From Heterobilharzia americana (Eukaryota > Platyhelminthes > Trematoda > Strigeidida > Schistosomatidae), in the NCBI GenBank assembly GCA_944470555.2, contig OX104127.1, positions 48,908,934 to 48,972,933 of the forward strand: 64,000 bases of DNA, in the 5' to 3' direction. Each line of letters starts with the position of its first letter. Within the stretch, counting starts at the first letter, position 1. Below are positions 47,395-59,769 of this stretch, in pieces. The notes below the pieces were generated by a model. That model was not told where the DNA came from. It did no database searches and saw nothing but the letters and a program-made list of their open reading frames with translations. The position numbers and the translations under genes are program-made.

Positions 47395-47755
47395 GTCATA
47401 GGAGTGAAGCGATTTACTGAGATCTTGTTCACATCTTAAGATAAATTAACCATCCAACATTTGAAAGGTTTAAATGTGAGGCAGTTCAAGAAAGACTATT
47501 GAACAATTCCGGTTAATTTTTAGACTGAGACCAATGTGAAGAGAACATGATTGGCATGGATACTGTCATGTCATCTGTGTACTTACCAAAGTTAGTCTTA
47601 GTTGAGGTTGGTAAGTTATACAAAAAGGAAGTGAAAAGAAAAGAAGGAAGAACAACACCTTGAAGCATACTGGCTTCACTATGTAGCGGAGTAGAGCGCT
47701 TCCCTCTGCAAAGAGTATGCTGTCTTCTCTCACAAAAATAGGAATCAAACCAAAT
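47395..47755 (-). pseudogene. CR1-type retrotransposon fragment, copy 1
   Basis: About 95 percent identical to 59895-60250 on the other strand. The correct family frame reads (with shifts) QGVVLPSFLFTSFLYNLPTS and KYTDDMTVSMPI, the reverse transcriptase motifs B and C of a CR1/Jockey-like element (YADD changed to YTDD). The 66-codon frame 47566-47766 is an out-of-frame by-product. Only about 360 bp of the element is present, without either end of the coding region. Confidence 0.8.
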
Positions 47756-48167
47756 GATGACATCATTCCATTCCGCGAGTTTTTCTCTTCCTGCCTAATC
47801 TAAATCTACCAAGGGACCTAAATACATGAAATACATGTTCAAACCTTTGCTGTCCAAATGTATTAGAATTTAATAGCCCAAATATTTTCATTTTATTGCT
47901 TACTGGCTTAGTTTCATAAATTGACATTTTACAGCATCCATAGATTTTATAACATTCGCGTTGAAAGGTGACAGCCAGTATCACGAATAAATGTAGATTA
48001 CTTGTCCAGCTGGAAAGCCAAGTCAAGTAATTCACTTGCTTTCTAATCTTCTGACGAATATGTACCGATGAATCCTTGTTATTCAGACAGATCTTATTAC
48101 TAGCCCATAATCTGGGAGCGAGACAAAGCGCGATGGTCTGTCTGATATTTAGTAATGTTATCTAAAG
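47756..48167. other. No feature recognised
   Basis: A 90-codon minus frame (47763-48035) has no motif that I recognise. Confidence 0.4.
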
Positions 48168-48355
48168 TGCAGCTGTGTCTCAGTGGTTCAGCGAGATGTC
48201 CACTGACCTCTGGATCACATGTTCGAACACCACTCCACCTACCGATGTTCGGCCAGCCAGGTAATATCACTAGCTCTCATACAATAGGTATGCCTCGTTG
48301 ACTGCTGTATGAATGTGCACAAGGTAGCTGAATGAGTCTCAGAGAATGGTAACTA
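48168..48355 (+). repeat. tRNA-derived SINE family C, second copy
   Basis: A-box-like GTCTCAGTGGTTCAG, B-box-like ATGTTCGAACACC (48229-48241), then 'cagccaggtaatatcactag' and 'gtgcacaaggtagctgaatg'. The order is the same as at 14676-14880, about 75 percent similar by eye. Confidence 0.7.
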
Positions 48356-48754
48356 TTATAAAAACTGATCAGTATTTACAGGAAGCGAGTTGAGTGACCT
48401 ATTTTAGAGAGGTATTTGACTTTTATTGCAAGTAATAGCAAAAACCTGCACTATATAATACTTGTCAATGTATGAGGTTAAACCCATTTTTTACAATAAA
48501 TAATGTTAAGTGGTTACAATATGTGTTGAATGGAGAAAAGGTGGAAAAACAAGGTGTGCTATTGATTTTTATACGACACTGCAGGTAGCCAGAGATGGTT
48601 CTACATAACGACATATTCCCTCCAGATGGATGAAGAACAGGATTTTTTCAATTTGCACACTTCAATTTTTTTAGTTCATATTACTGATAATTTACGCTTA
48701 CCAACTTTAACATTACAGTAACTGTGAAATTATTTCCATACATGAAGAAAAGTC

Positions 48755-48830
48755 ATTATAAGAATATATTTTAATATAATCCCGGCGTGTTTAGAAAATC
48801 AAAACAAGATATCTCTGTAGATATATCGGG
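48755..48830 (-). repeat. Unclassified repeat R1, partial antisense copy
   Basis: The reverse complement of 'cgtgtttagaaaatcaaaac' and its flanks matches 49495-49575 ('gttttgattttctaaacacg'), including 'ataagaatatattttaatat' against 'attaaaatttattcttat'. The two copies are inverted about 700 bp apart around a SINE. Confidence 0.65.
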
Positions 48831-49134
48831 AAAGGTTTCCATTGTCATGAAGAGAGATTAACTTCCAAGGCCCTACATATTTTAACGACAATAAATGCTA
48901 TAAACAGAAAAGAAGGACTAGATTTGACACCTGTCTGGCAAATATTAATCCGCCAAAATCATTAGTGATGACTTTTTCGAATTAAAGTATAATAACAATT
49001 ATTGACAATTTTATAAACAAAAGTACAATAAATAATACATTTTCTACAACATATACAAATACACACGTACACACATTTTGACTATCTTATATATTCTTAC
49101 TGTTATTGCTTGTATTATGCATAAAAGTGGCTAT

Positions 49135-49310
49135 CATGGCTTGGTGATGTAGTGGATGACGCTCTCGCGTTTGAAGAGATCGCTTCCAAGTCCGAGTCCC
49201 GGAGGAAACAACATCACTCACTAGGAGGCAGGTAAATCCAAGTGACGAGTCCCAAATAAGGATGAAATGTGCGTTCTGGATTCCACTACTAGCCACTATC
49301 CATCATTACC
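49135..49310 (+). repeat. Sm-alpha-like SINE, near full length, hammerhead with one core change
   Basis: A-box-like TGGTGATGTAGTGGATGA, B-box-like AGTCCGAGTCCCGG (49190-49203), then GTGACGA at 49242-49248, stem II GTCCC/AGGAT, GAAA at 49264-49267, then 'ttctggattccactac' and 'tagccactatccatca'. The hammerhead is otherwise good, but the invariant first C of CTGANGA is G. A shift in the pairing of that residue with G8 normally abolishes cleavage. Confidence 0.8.
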
Positions 49311-49439
49311 ATCTTATATATTCGTTGACAATAATAACAACCATGAACTTGTAATGACTTAATTACTAAGGCTAAACATGAAGATCATCCAACCAATGAC
49401 CTTCGTTGACTAAATATATTTGATATATCATTCGACTAT

Positions 49440-49650
49440 ATATTTTGATGTTAATAAAAATCCGTATATTCTGCTAAAGAAGCTGTGGCTTACGCAAAGA
49501 AACTTTCAGAAATATCTTGTTTTGATTTTCTAAACACGCTGGGATAATATATTAAAATTTATTCTTATAATGATTCAGTCAAACTCGGCGCTCAACTTCT
49601 TCCAGGACATATTCGTAACAACTATAGTCCGGATGTTTATAATCAAAAGA
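49440..49650 (+). repeat. Unclassified repeat R1 with protein-like reading
   Basis: One frame, broken by a single TAA, reads EAVAYAKKLSEISCFDFLNT, then after LG-stop-Y, IKIYSYNDSVKLGAQLLPGH and IRNNYSPDVYNQ. The copy at 56505-56710 reads the same protein with substitutions. I do not recognise the family. It may be a fragment of a transposon or of a multicopy gene. Confidence 0.6.
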
Positions 49651-52189
49651 AAAGTAGTTTACACAAAAGTCATTCAAGAAACTCTGAATATCAAAGAAAT
49701 CACTGAGATACATAGTCTAATTTTATTTAGCTTTCATAGATTCTATTAACTGTCAGAGAGTTTTACTGTTTACATAAATAAGTAGAAATGCTTTGAAAAA
49801 AATAAAGTACACTGAATTGAATTTTGTCCTGATGTAAAAAACCGAAGGCGTAAAAAGGTGTAGTGAAGAAAAATAGGCAGCTAAATATTTACACGGATAT
49901 TATGTCACAATTCTTTGGAAAAAGAATAATATTGATGCATGTAATTATTGCATATATATGTATGTACAGTTCCCCATTTACGATTCTGTCTACTAATCTC
50001 TCTGTCCATCTATCTGTAAAACAGAGTGAAAAATTATATCGACTAAAATTCCTTTTATTTCTCTATATTTATTCCCATTGTGTTTCTTTTTACCTTATTT
50101 TAATTATGTTTATTTGTTTAAAATAACAGAATTTTTACATTTGTACTTTATTCAACCAGTATTCATTGATACCATCTCGTTCGCTATCATGTTTACTAAT
50201 TGTTTTTTGTGAATTTATACCATGACCAAAAAAATTATTTTGTAAGCACTTCAATTAAAAGTGTCAATCATCCGGGATCATTAATATTGTCACCTTCATT
50301 TTTAGAGAAGCATGATCTAATTCATTCTAACGAAATATCCAGAGGCTTCTGTTTTTAACTCATTACTTTGCGTTTCAGTTACTTTTTATAGACAACTTTT
50401 GGGTCCCGTCAGGGTACCACCGAAATGAAAGAAAACAGAACTTGTCAAGAAAAAATGTGAGCCATATCAGAATTCTAGCCAGAGATATTTTAATCTACGA
50501 AATTCGACCAGTCGATTTGACATAGCACATACTGACGCGGTAGTATTCACAACTATATGACGCTTCAAGCCAAACTCAGGCTCATTATCATAGCAGGGTA
50601 ATCATACAACTTCTCTAGGCAGAAGTTGATCACTGAACCACTGATCATCAACTCAGTATCCAACACGTGTTATAGGAATGATTCAACACTGATTCCAGAG
50701 GGATAAAATTTAGACCAATAAAATTGAAGGAAGAAAAGCACCAAAGCCCCGAAAATCAAAGAAAATTGTGATTACCTTGATATTATTATGAGCTACTAAC
50801 TTTGCTATGCTGTATTTTAAGGTTTGTATCAAAGAGGCCTGTCTAGTGTAAAATCATACTCGACCATATTACCTAAAGTTATACCAACCTTTTAAAAAAC
50901 ATACTCGCCATGTAGACGATAGTATCTCCAGTAATACAGTTAAATATCATCTGACTTTTCTCTTAGGTCGAACTTACCTTCAATCGAAACTTTCTCAAGG
51001 TGGTGATTGTAGGTAGATACACAGCTACGCCAACATCCATTGTCTGTAATGCAGTCCAACTAAAAGCTGTCGACAGTAAAATTATGAACCATTTACCTGA
51101 CATAGGTCGTAGTATTGAGGCAAATAATATCTTGGAAACAAACAGTGATCGTCCAAGCTTTATAGTCATGTTGAATTTCATTTTCCAGGCCTCAGAACTG
51201 CTCATCGTGCTGTAGTATACTGTAAACTTTATCTGTTTAAAATGTCTGAACTCGTATTCAACCTAAGGTCAATGCCATAAGAACTTGGGTGCAGTTAAAG
51301 ACGTAGGATTAAGATTACATGAACTCGTAGTTTCCTGCATAATTTGTTCTTGAATAAAGCCAGAAACAAAAGATCAAGGGTTGACTTTCAGTTCAAGCCC
51401 AATCCATAGTAAATATTTCAAGTTCATGCCTTGCTCTTACAATAATGCAAATTAGTCGCAATGTGAAAAAAAAATCGTTTTGCATTGCTTATAATACAAG
51501 TACGCCCCAGAGATTTTTAAGTCAGTTTGATATATGTTGTGTTGGGAATTCATAATTGAATAACTTTCTATCTCTTACTGTTACTAATTTTTTAGAGACG
51601 AAAATGATGTAAGTTAAACATGAACAACTTGTATAAACACCATTTTATAAACATTAATATACACTTTCATTTGGATAAAGAGCTAGTACCATAGACAGAA
51701 AATAATCGAAAATTGAGAAAAATTTTCAAATCAGCAGCATTGAGGTGTAAATCATATTTCTGTTATTATTAGTATTATTATCTCAATATTCTCCAAATCT
51801 GGTATTACCTTAATTTATTAATTGTATCCCACACTAATTTCATCCTTTATATAAAAATACCTTGACAGGCTAGTGTATGATCAAACTGTTCGAAATGTGT
51901 TACGTGAATACATTGCGTTTCTCAGATAATTTCCGTCTTCTTATTACATTATGCGAATTCATCAAAGTGACTATCTGTTTCATATTTCTATTATTTGAAA
52001 AGAGGAAATTATAAAATAGAGGTCAAAAAATAACATATTATTATTAGGAAAAAGCGCCTGTATGTATTTGCTCAATTAATCACTAAGCTAAAACTTACCT
52101 CGCAAGTAACCATATGGATTTAAACTAAAGTATATTTACGTATTAAGAATAAAAGTGAAATTACTACTGATTATGAGTGAATCCCTCCT
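49651..52189. other. No gene recognised
   Basis: About 2.5 kb, AT-rich. Frames 49863-50126, 51000-51215 (plus) and 50963-51205 (minus) have no motif that I recognise. No repeat partner seen. Confidence 0.45.
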
Positions 52190-55100
52190 AGAATAAGGGG
52201 AATAAGTCAAAACATTCAAGCTACAGAAGACGTCAAAGGGTTAATAGATCTGCACTATCATGACCAATTTTCGGTACTGTCAACGAGGATCTGCAACACA
52301 ATGATTTTTTATCATCTCCGTGTCCAAGCTGTTTCGGTCATTGAGTCTTCATAACCTTATCGACACACTTGCCTATCTTGCTTGGAATCGTTTGCCTAGC
52401 ATCTACATTGCTTGCATGGGGTCTGCACCCCACATGACCAATGTTGTGAAGTCTGTAGTCTCTTCATATCTTCTGCTTTCAACGGCCATAACTCACAGCC
52501 ATGCAACAGAACAGAACTAACTGTAGCGCAACATACTTTTTCCCTAAACAGACAGTCAATTATTTCGCCAGTTGGTTGAAGAGATGGTGGGTGCTGGAAA
52601 ATGGCAAATTAACCTCCTGTATCCAAGCTGAGATTTTGTCAGCAACCAGCCTGTTTAGGTTGATGCAACTTCCCAAATAAGTTAAGTGGTTGGCACATTC
52701 CACCATTTCACTCCCTATAATTAAACTGTGAGTACTTGCAGCAGAACAGTCCAGAGGGCATCCTTTTACATTTGACAGGTGAGAAACGCATGTCGAATAT
52801 GCTCCGATTTCCGCTTAACGCGTTCACAATACCCTGCATTTCTTTGGCATCTTCACCTAACGAGGCAATGTCGTCTGCATACCCCAAGTCAAAAATAGTT
52901 AGTTAGTAGGTCAGTACCTATGAATTTAGAGGTACTTAAATTTATGTCCATTAGCACACCGATGATGAAACTAAATGTGAACGGTGGCTGTTGGCATCTC
53001 TGATTGATACCATCAGTTTAATTCAAACGACAACACTCTCACATGGCTGAGGGAGTCCGAGTAGATAGCTCTGGTTTCAGTCGTACACTGTCATAACACA
53101 TTATGGTCGACAAAGTCTAATACCACCTTCAGGTCAAGAAATATGGTGTCAGCCGCCGGTGAGTATGCTTGAGTTGTATAACCAGTCGAAGGATAAATTT
53201 TCGAGCGATGCACCATCGACTGGGTCTGAAAGTTGACTGATTTCTTCGACTTTGCTTTCTCGAGCTCTACCTAGGCGTGGAATAACTAAGCCCCTTAGGA
53301 TCCTGGATACGATGCTAATCAAGCTGATTCCTTTATAGTTATCCCAAGACGACCTCTCCTCCTTCCCATAGTCTGAAATGATCAGCCTGACCAGTCCGAC
53401 CAGTATGATGCCACTGCCTCTGATTCTCAGTAATCAGTAACTTTTTATCTTCATCCTTAAAAAATTTGGGTAGCTAACCATCAGGTCATGCTGCTTTTCG
53501 TTGTTGCAGGTTTAAACGTCTTCCCAACTTTGAAGAGCTTTGGAGGACCGAAATCTACTTTCCAATCACGTTCAGGCTGTATGTTGGGTAACTGAAGCGT
53601 TCCTGTGGGGCAGCTAAACTGGTCTTCAGTGTTCTGCTCAATGCTTTAGCCGCCCGTGGTCAGAGGTTATCAGCATCCCATACTTTTCAGTGATAGATCA
53701 CTTGCAATTGTCTCTTCACTGCCGATATCCTTAATAAGCCTAAATCGTTGCTGGACATTACGTAATGCTGAGACCACCTCTATCTCTCTCGCTCTCCCCA
53801 CCTACCACTGCTCCTAATTGTTGAGAAGACTCTTAGTCAATTTACGTTGAAGTTGATTTTACTCCTCATTGTGGTCACAGTCAGCTGGAATACCTTTTCT
53901 CGCATCAGTCAGTCCGTATAGCATTGCAGAAATCCAGTGACGTTTTATGGGCTCACGGAGGTGAAAACATGCACATGTCCTAAACCATGAGTGGTCGGAG
54001 TTCAAACAGGTACTCCAAAAAAATCAGCAATCCTCCACAAAGATGGCCTATAACAATATGATCAATCTGTGTCCATCGTTAGTTTGGTTCTGATGGATGC
54101 CATGGGAAATGGTGTCTCTCCTTAGGCTTAAAGTTAGTGTTATCCGGGTGCTTGTCAGTACAAAACTGTAGGACGCGCTCACCGTTATTCGTTCATTGAA
54201 ATGAGATTCCGTAGACACCCTGGAGATGTCTTTCCGAGTTTCCCAGCTTCCACACTTAGCCGCTAAAGCTGCCTTCTCTCATGATAATGTATGAGCGTTT
54301 TGTTTTATTAATATACCGAAATTTATGGCTGTAGAAAGAATTCATCCTTCGCATCATCCGAATTGCGGTCGGTAAAAGTTCAGGCACAGATTGCGAATAG
54401 TTATCGACAGGTCTTGTTTCCGTTCCAACTTCTCACAGATCCACTCAGTAGTTCAGTTGTTAGCTAGTAACCAGTTGAGAAGTGAGCTTTCTGCCCTACA
54501 ACCTAATGATATACCTACGCAAGCGAGTCTATGGTATCTAATCTTCAATCAATCTTCAGAAAATCGTAAAGTGAATTCTAAAGATTCACCGCATTGGTCA
54601 GATAAGATCAAGTTAATAGACACACTCGGGTCGTGTATAGGTGTCTCATGAAGACAGCGCACATCCATGGCTTCAAGGCCCCAAAGTTCTGAAGAGAGAT
54701 ACCTGCTGTTTGAATTTACACAGGGTTATGACGTTAAAGCCTGTAATGTGAAATCGAAAGCGGGTCCTAGTAGACTAAGAATGGTGTTTCGATGACTTGG
54801 ATCGTTGGCAATAGCCACAAAGAGAGAAATTGAGGGAGTTTTAAAAGACTTATATTGGTATGAGGTAGTGAAAACAAATTCAGAGACAAATTTAGGACAG
54901 TAAACTATGCTTTAGTAGATTTTGTATACTACTGGAAGCATTTGAACAGTTGACACTTCCCACATGCCCACACCATGAAAAGCTAGTTCTCCCTGACGAA
55001 TCTGAAAGAAGGGTTATGCATAACCAAAGAAACCAAGGGACATCAGCCTAAGTGCAATCACACATATTCTTTTCAGAGGTTTCAGATTTCAGTTTTTTAG

Positions 55101-55350
55101 TTTCGAATCCGACTATGAGTTCAGCATCACTATGCCACGGAGTAGAAGGGAGAGCTCAATTTTTAAGGTCCAACCTTTTCTACCCCACATTCCCATAAGG
55201 AAGGCAGCTTTAGCCTGGTACTTCTGGCCATCCAAGGTAAACATTATACTGCTGTTACACCCCAGTCCAGCTAGCAGTAGAACTTCGCATCTTGATCCTC
55301 ATCAAACCGTAGCAATTCACACTATAACGGTAAGTGCTTTCTATCTTGCC
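52190..55350 (-). pseudogene. RTE-type retrotransposon, nearly complete but heavily decayed
   Basis: Minus strand, 5' to 3'. Region 55350-54900 is the 5' part, with GWTLKIELSLLLRGIVM-like reading. Endonuclease: FNVITLCKFKQQVSLFRTL near 54750-54690, IHDPSVSINLILSDQCGESL near 54645-54580, NNGERVLQFCTDKHP near 54190, WTQIDHIVIGHL near 54080-54045. RT: FLDLKVVLDFVDHNV near 53135, then YADDIASLGEDAKEMQ at about 52885-52835 (catalytic YADD intact). C-terminal: NYLGSCINLNRLVADKIS-like near 52690-52640, LLHGCELWPLKAEDMKRLQT near 52515-52455. Dozens of stops and frameshifts are present. The open frames on the plus strand here (52320-52520, 54391-54651, 55132-55359) are by-products. Confidence 0.85.
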
Positions 55351-56504
55351 ATCAACTAACTGAAATTTCAGGTTTCCAATCGTTTTTACAAGTATTAAAC
55401 ATGAATTTTAGGCTAAAGGAGAGATAGTTATTGCAGTTGGCATTCAGAATTTATAGTTTCTTGGTTTGCAGTGGCGGCATTGAAGACTATTTCGAACTGT
55501 AAATTGGCTAACAAAATAAGTAAAGGGATTTCAAAAGAATTATTGCTAGTTGTGAAGTGACCTGTTGCTCTAGGGTAGATAATTCATTCAAATAAACAAC
55601 TAACACCTTATTGTCTTACATGAGAAGTAGATTAAGTGTTAGTGTCACATTACCAGTGTCTGTTCCGGCAATATTTGAGTCCCACAGAAATGTGTTGAAT
55701 TTTAATATACCTTAATGTCTTCTAAGAAAACCTTACGAATTCAGACGTCAAGTTAGCGAATTAGTATGTTTATGACAGCAATTTTTCGGAAAGAGGCAGA
55801 TTGTTGGAAGTCGATAGTTAGTATACTTCCTTATACAATAAATCCATACCGCTTTGTATGTCAATGATCCAATATGTAACAATCCAATTCACATCAAACT
55901 AAAAAATGGTTTTTAAGAGGAAGTGGAAAACAAGTTCTCTGAACAAAATCTAACAGATGCTGTTTACTACTTGAAATTCCGTATACATACACGTATAAGC
56001 GGGTACATACAACCTACGGTTGATGTTTCCGTAGTGCAAAATAAATTTACATGAATCTCCTATAACTCAGAATGAAATATGTATGTAATGGTAAGACATT
56101 TAAAAAGAAAATACATAATACAGTTATCAGTTCAACAGCTTCAAAACACATTCATCATAGACACAAGTGAACATGAATATGCGCACATAATATCCTTCCA
56201 TCACACAGCTGATTTTAAATAAGCGTTGTAAGTAATCCTAGTTTAAGATTTCGTTTAATGTTCGAGCGTTATTAGGCTTCCATGATGTTAGATTTGAAAC
56301 AGTATCTTCACAAATACGGTTTAATCTTAAAAAATTCCAGCTTAATCACAGATGCTATATGGCTATTCCTTCCGAGTTTGAAAACTTCAAAGTGTGCGTG
56401 TACCACCTTTGAAATGTGAACTAATAACAAGCAGATTGTAAGTAGCCGACCAATCGGATTTATATCATGACAAAGAAGATTTTCTAAATTCACAGCCAAA
56501 AAGA
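55351..56504. other. No gene recognised
   Basis: AT-rich; the minus frame 56308-56568 (86 codons) ends inside repeat R1 and shows no motif. Confidence 0.45.
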
Positions 56505-56710
56505 TCAAAATAGGAGTATATTTTAACATCATTCTACTAAAGAAGCTATGGCTTACATAGCAAAACATTTCGAAAAATATTGTTTTGATTTTTTAAACAC
56601 CCTGGAATCATGATAAAATTTATACTTATGATGATTAGATCACACTCGGCGCTCACGTTTTTCCGGGATATTAGTAACAAATATGGTCTACATGTTGATA
56701 AAAAAAGCTA
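56505..56710 (+). repeat. Unclassified repeat R1, second protein-like copy
   Basis: Reads HHSTKEAMAYIAKHFEKYCF and DFLNTLES, then after a 2-base deletion HDKIYTYDD, stop, ITLGAHVFPGY. It matches 49440-49650 at about 80 percent in DNA and keeps the same protein-level pattern (FDFLNTL...KIY.Y.D..LGA...PG), which favours a coding origin. Confidence 0.6.
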
Positions 56711-59678
56711 GAATGATAGTCAAACATTTAAATGGCTTATCTAGTTCCCCCCCTGATCGTTTCAGCTAAGTAAAATTTAGCACTTATTTATTCTTTCTAT
56801 GCTCTGATGTCAAACATTCTAAATAATAAACAAGAAAACATATTTTTTAGTTAAATATGCACTTGGCAGAGACTATTATTAGCCATCGACATAACAACAA
56901 AGCATCAGTTACTATTTGAATGCGAGTTTGGGGTGCTATTAAATTGTGTGAATGATAACCTTGATTAAATTTTTCATTGACAATACTACTCAGTGAAAAT
57001 TCAACTTGAGTATTTTTAAATTTCATTTCCGTACACAATGATACTAAACTGAAATACGATTCATTGTAGGACACTAAAATGCTGCATACATAACTCATCA
57101 GGGAAAATTATGGGGCTTGCCGTCAACAGTTTCGTCCAACACTCATTAGCCGACAGAATAATAGATTAAAACTTGCACAAGCGTAAATGCTGAAATAGCA
57201 AATAGCATGCACAATCTATAACGTAGATATTCTAGTAAGAGGAATCTAAAATTTGGTGTTGTTCTGGACATACTCAACCAATTACAATATAGCAGATTGC
57301 ATAGTCTCATCCAACCAACCTTTCGAGAAGTATATGGATTGAGATAAATATAACGCTAACTTGAAGATCACTTCTAGTAGAAATATGCACATCAAGCATA
57401 AAATCCAACTTTAATTTCCTAGGTATACATATTACTTCAAAAATCAACCAATTTAATTCTAAAATGACTCAAATTTCGACATTCCACCCAACTTGTCCAA
57501 ATGTCTAGCTACCAGAAACGTATTCAACCTGATCAAGTATTCACTTGAAGTTTATCAAACTTTCATAAGGAAAAACAAATACATATCACTGAGTATCCAA
57601 TTAATCATTAAACTAATTAATTTTTTTGAAAACAAAAACCTCATTTAACCATAAGAGAAAGAAAAACCTTCTATAAGTTAACAAATTGTAACATCCCAAA
57701 AAGTATTTTATGAATTTTGTTTAAAAGAAGTGTATTACTATCGCAAGTGATAGTTAATAAGTTTTCTCTTCATTAGTTTTAACTTTCTTCCTTTTATCCT
57801 TATACAAGAAAACAATTTTTCCCCTTTTGTAATAATAATGATGATAATGCTTTATTTATGGAACATTTAAACATTGATAGTGCGGTAATTACTAATAATT
57901 TGCAGAATAACAAATAAGCGTACGAGTGAAATATAGTTGAACGCTTATTCAAACAATAGTTTTCATATTTTTTTTCATAGTTTTTTCTGCTAGTCTCTTT
58001 CAGACAGAAAGTTATATATTACACAAAGGAAACAAAATGGAACTACAGGACATCCACATTTCTGATACAGAAGAAATATCAAACTACAGAAATTTAGTTG
58101 AAATGGACGTCACAGAAATCTTATCTGTTATTTAGACACAGACATTTGATGTTGTTACTTGTATCATCCCGTCGTTGACTGGCATATTGGCTCCTCCATG
58201 GGCGCTTCAATATTGCCTGTAGTTTCAGTTTAATAGTATTAAAATAAACAGTATATTTCACTCCTATTGACATTTTCTCTTATTACCATAAGTGGAAGTA
58301 ATGATAAGGTTGATGAATATGATGAAATTGATTAAAAGCTGAGAGATGGGCACAAACCACCAATGTGAATTTCAAAAATGACAACAAACATGACGATTTT
58401 TCCTATTGATGCAGCCAACTGAGAGAAAGTAGTTATGCATTTATTGTTAATTTGTCTTAGAAGACTTATCACTACGAATATGCATGTAAAGAATGAAATG
58501 CATAATTTACCATACGATACGACATTCTGTGAACTATCCTAGCGAATTATTTCATTGCACAAATGTATTTCCAAATGTAAAACAAGTGTTTAAACGACTG
58601 AGCATGGTCACTAGTATTTTCTAGACTGAGTTTTGACAGGTGGAAATACTTCTGCTTACAATCTGTCAATTACTAAACAGAACCCCATTGTTTTCTGCAG
58701 TTCAATCATCTCCTATCTAGCAACAACACAATGCTTCTTGTACAAATTAGGAAAAGCCTTACGGCTCAAATAATACGCAGAAGAAAAATTCGAAACATCA
58801 ATAACTGTACCAATTGTTTGCTTTTCAAATTAGGCTGAAACAAATTGTACACTATTCTCTGTCGGAACTGTACCTACGGCTCTGCTGTCTATCCATTCGT
58901 AGATTTTCCTATTGAGATTTGAAACCACCGTGCATAGCTTTAAACACTAGACAATCATATGCTAGGTTGCTGAACCAGGTAGGGCATTTTTTGTGTCACA
59001 AGAACTACCTGTTATTCTGATTTCTGACATAAATCTCTGAAAATATCTACTGACCGATATGCATTAATGTGAAGTTGCCGAGTGAGAAACATGCGTTGAA
59101 CTTACCGATAAATGCCCAAAGACAGAATTAGAGAATACAGGGTCGATTCCTTTTATTGATCGTATATTTAACGCAAAATGAGTATATTCATAGGTTATTG
59201 AATCAAAGATAATCGAAGGTTACTGATTAGATTGTTAGTCCAGGCGCTAAGGTCCAGCAACAATTTTCAAATACTGTTTAACCAAAACTTGTTCAGCATT
59301 GATATATTCTACATTGAATTCTAAAGGAGCTCAAAGATTTCTTTGAGGTAAAGGAATAATAAAAAAGGATTAAGTTGGAATTCATTCGGAACTCTGGTGA
59401 GAAAACAGGTACCGATCACATGCGGCTTCAGTTTATGTAGAACAAATCCCATTGGTCACATAAACAATAGATCTGGTTACCTTGTTAAATAAAGACTAGA
59501 GCGTGTCATCTCTGGTTACCTCACAAATTCATAAGATTTCTAACCACTTTTATTCCAGACTTACTAGAAGTTGACACTAGACAAAAGTTACATTTGTGCA
59601 AGTTGTAGCACATTTGAGATAAAAGAGATAAAAGAATTTCAACTTTTCTCAAAGAAGTCCGTTTTGAGTGTCTTCGGG

Positions 59679-59681
<3 letters not shown>
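56711..59681. other. No gene recognised
   Basis: About 3 kb of AT-rich sequence. Frame 56847-57098 (minus, 83 codons) has no motif. 'ataataatgatgataatgc' at 57833-57851 resembles an RTE tail, but no coding part precedes it. Confidence 0.4.

Positions 59682-59740
<59 letters not shown>
59682..59740. repeat. (TA)n microsatellite
   Basis: About 58 bp of TA with one 'ca' interruption. The 62-codon frame 59571-59759 runs into it and is not a gene. Confidence 0.97.
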
Positions 59741-59742
<2 letters not shown>

Positions 59743-59769
59743 CGTGGAGAGTAGATTAGGGTTCCACTA

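Noticed and set aside
47566..47766. 66-codon frame nearly identical to that at 59859-60080, suggesting a small conserved gene
   Set aside because: Both are out-of-frame readings of the CR1 reverse transcriptase; the true frame shows QGAVL and YTDD motifs.
55132..55359. Plus-strand 75-codon frame followed by a splice-donor-like GGTAAGT at 55329-55335, resembling an exon
   Set aside because: The reverse strand reads as the 5' region of the RTE element that continues to 52190, which explains the sequence better.
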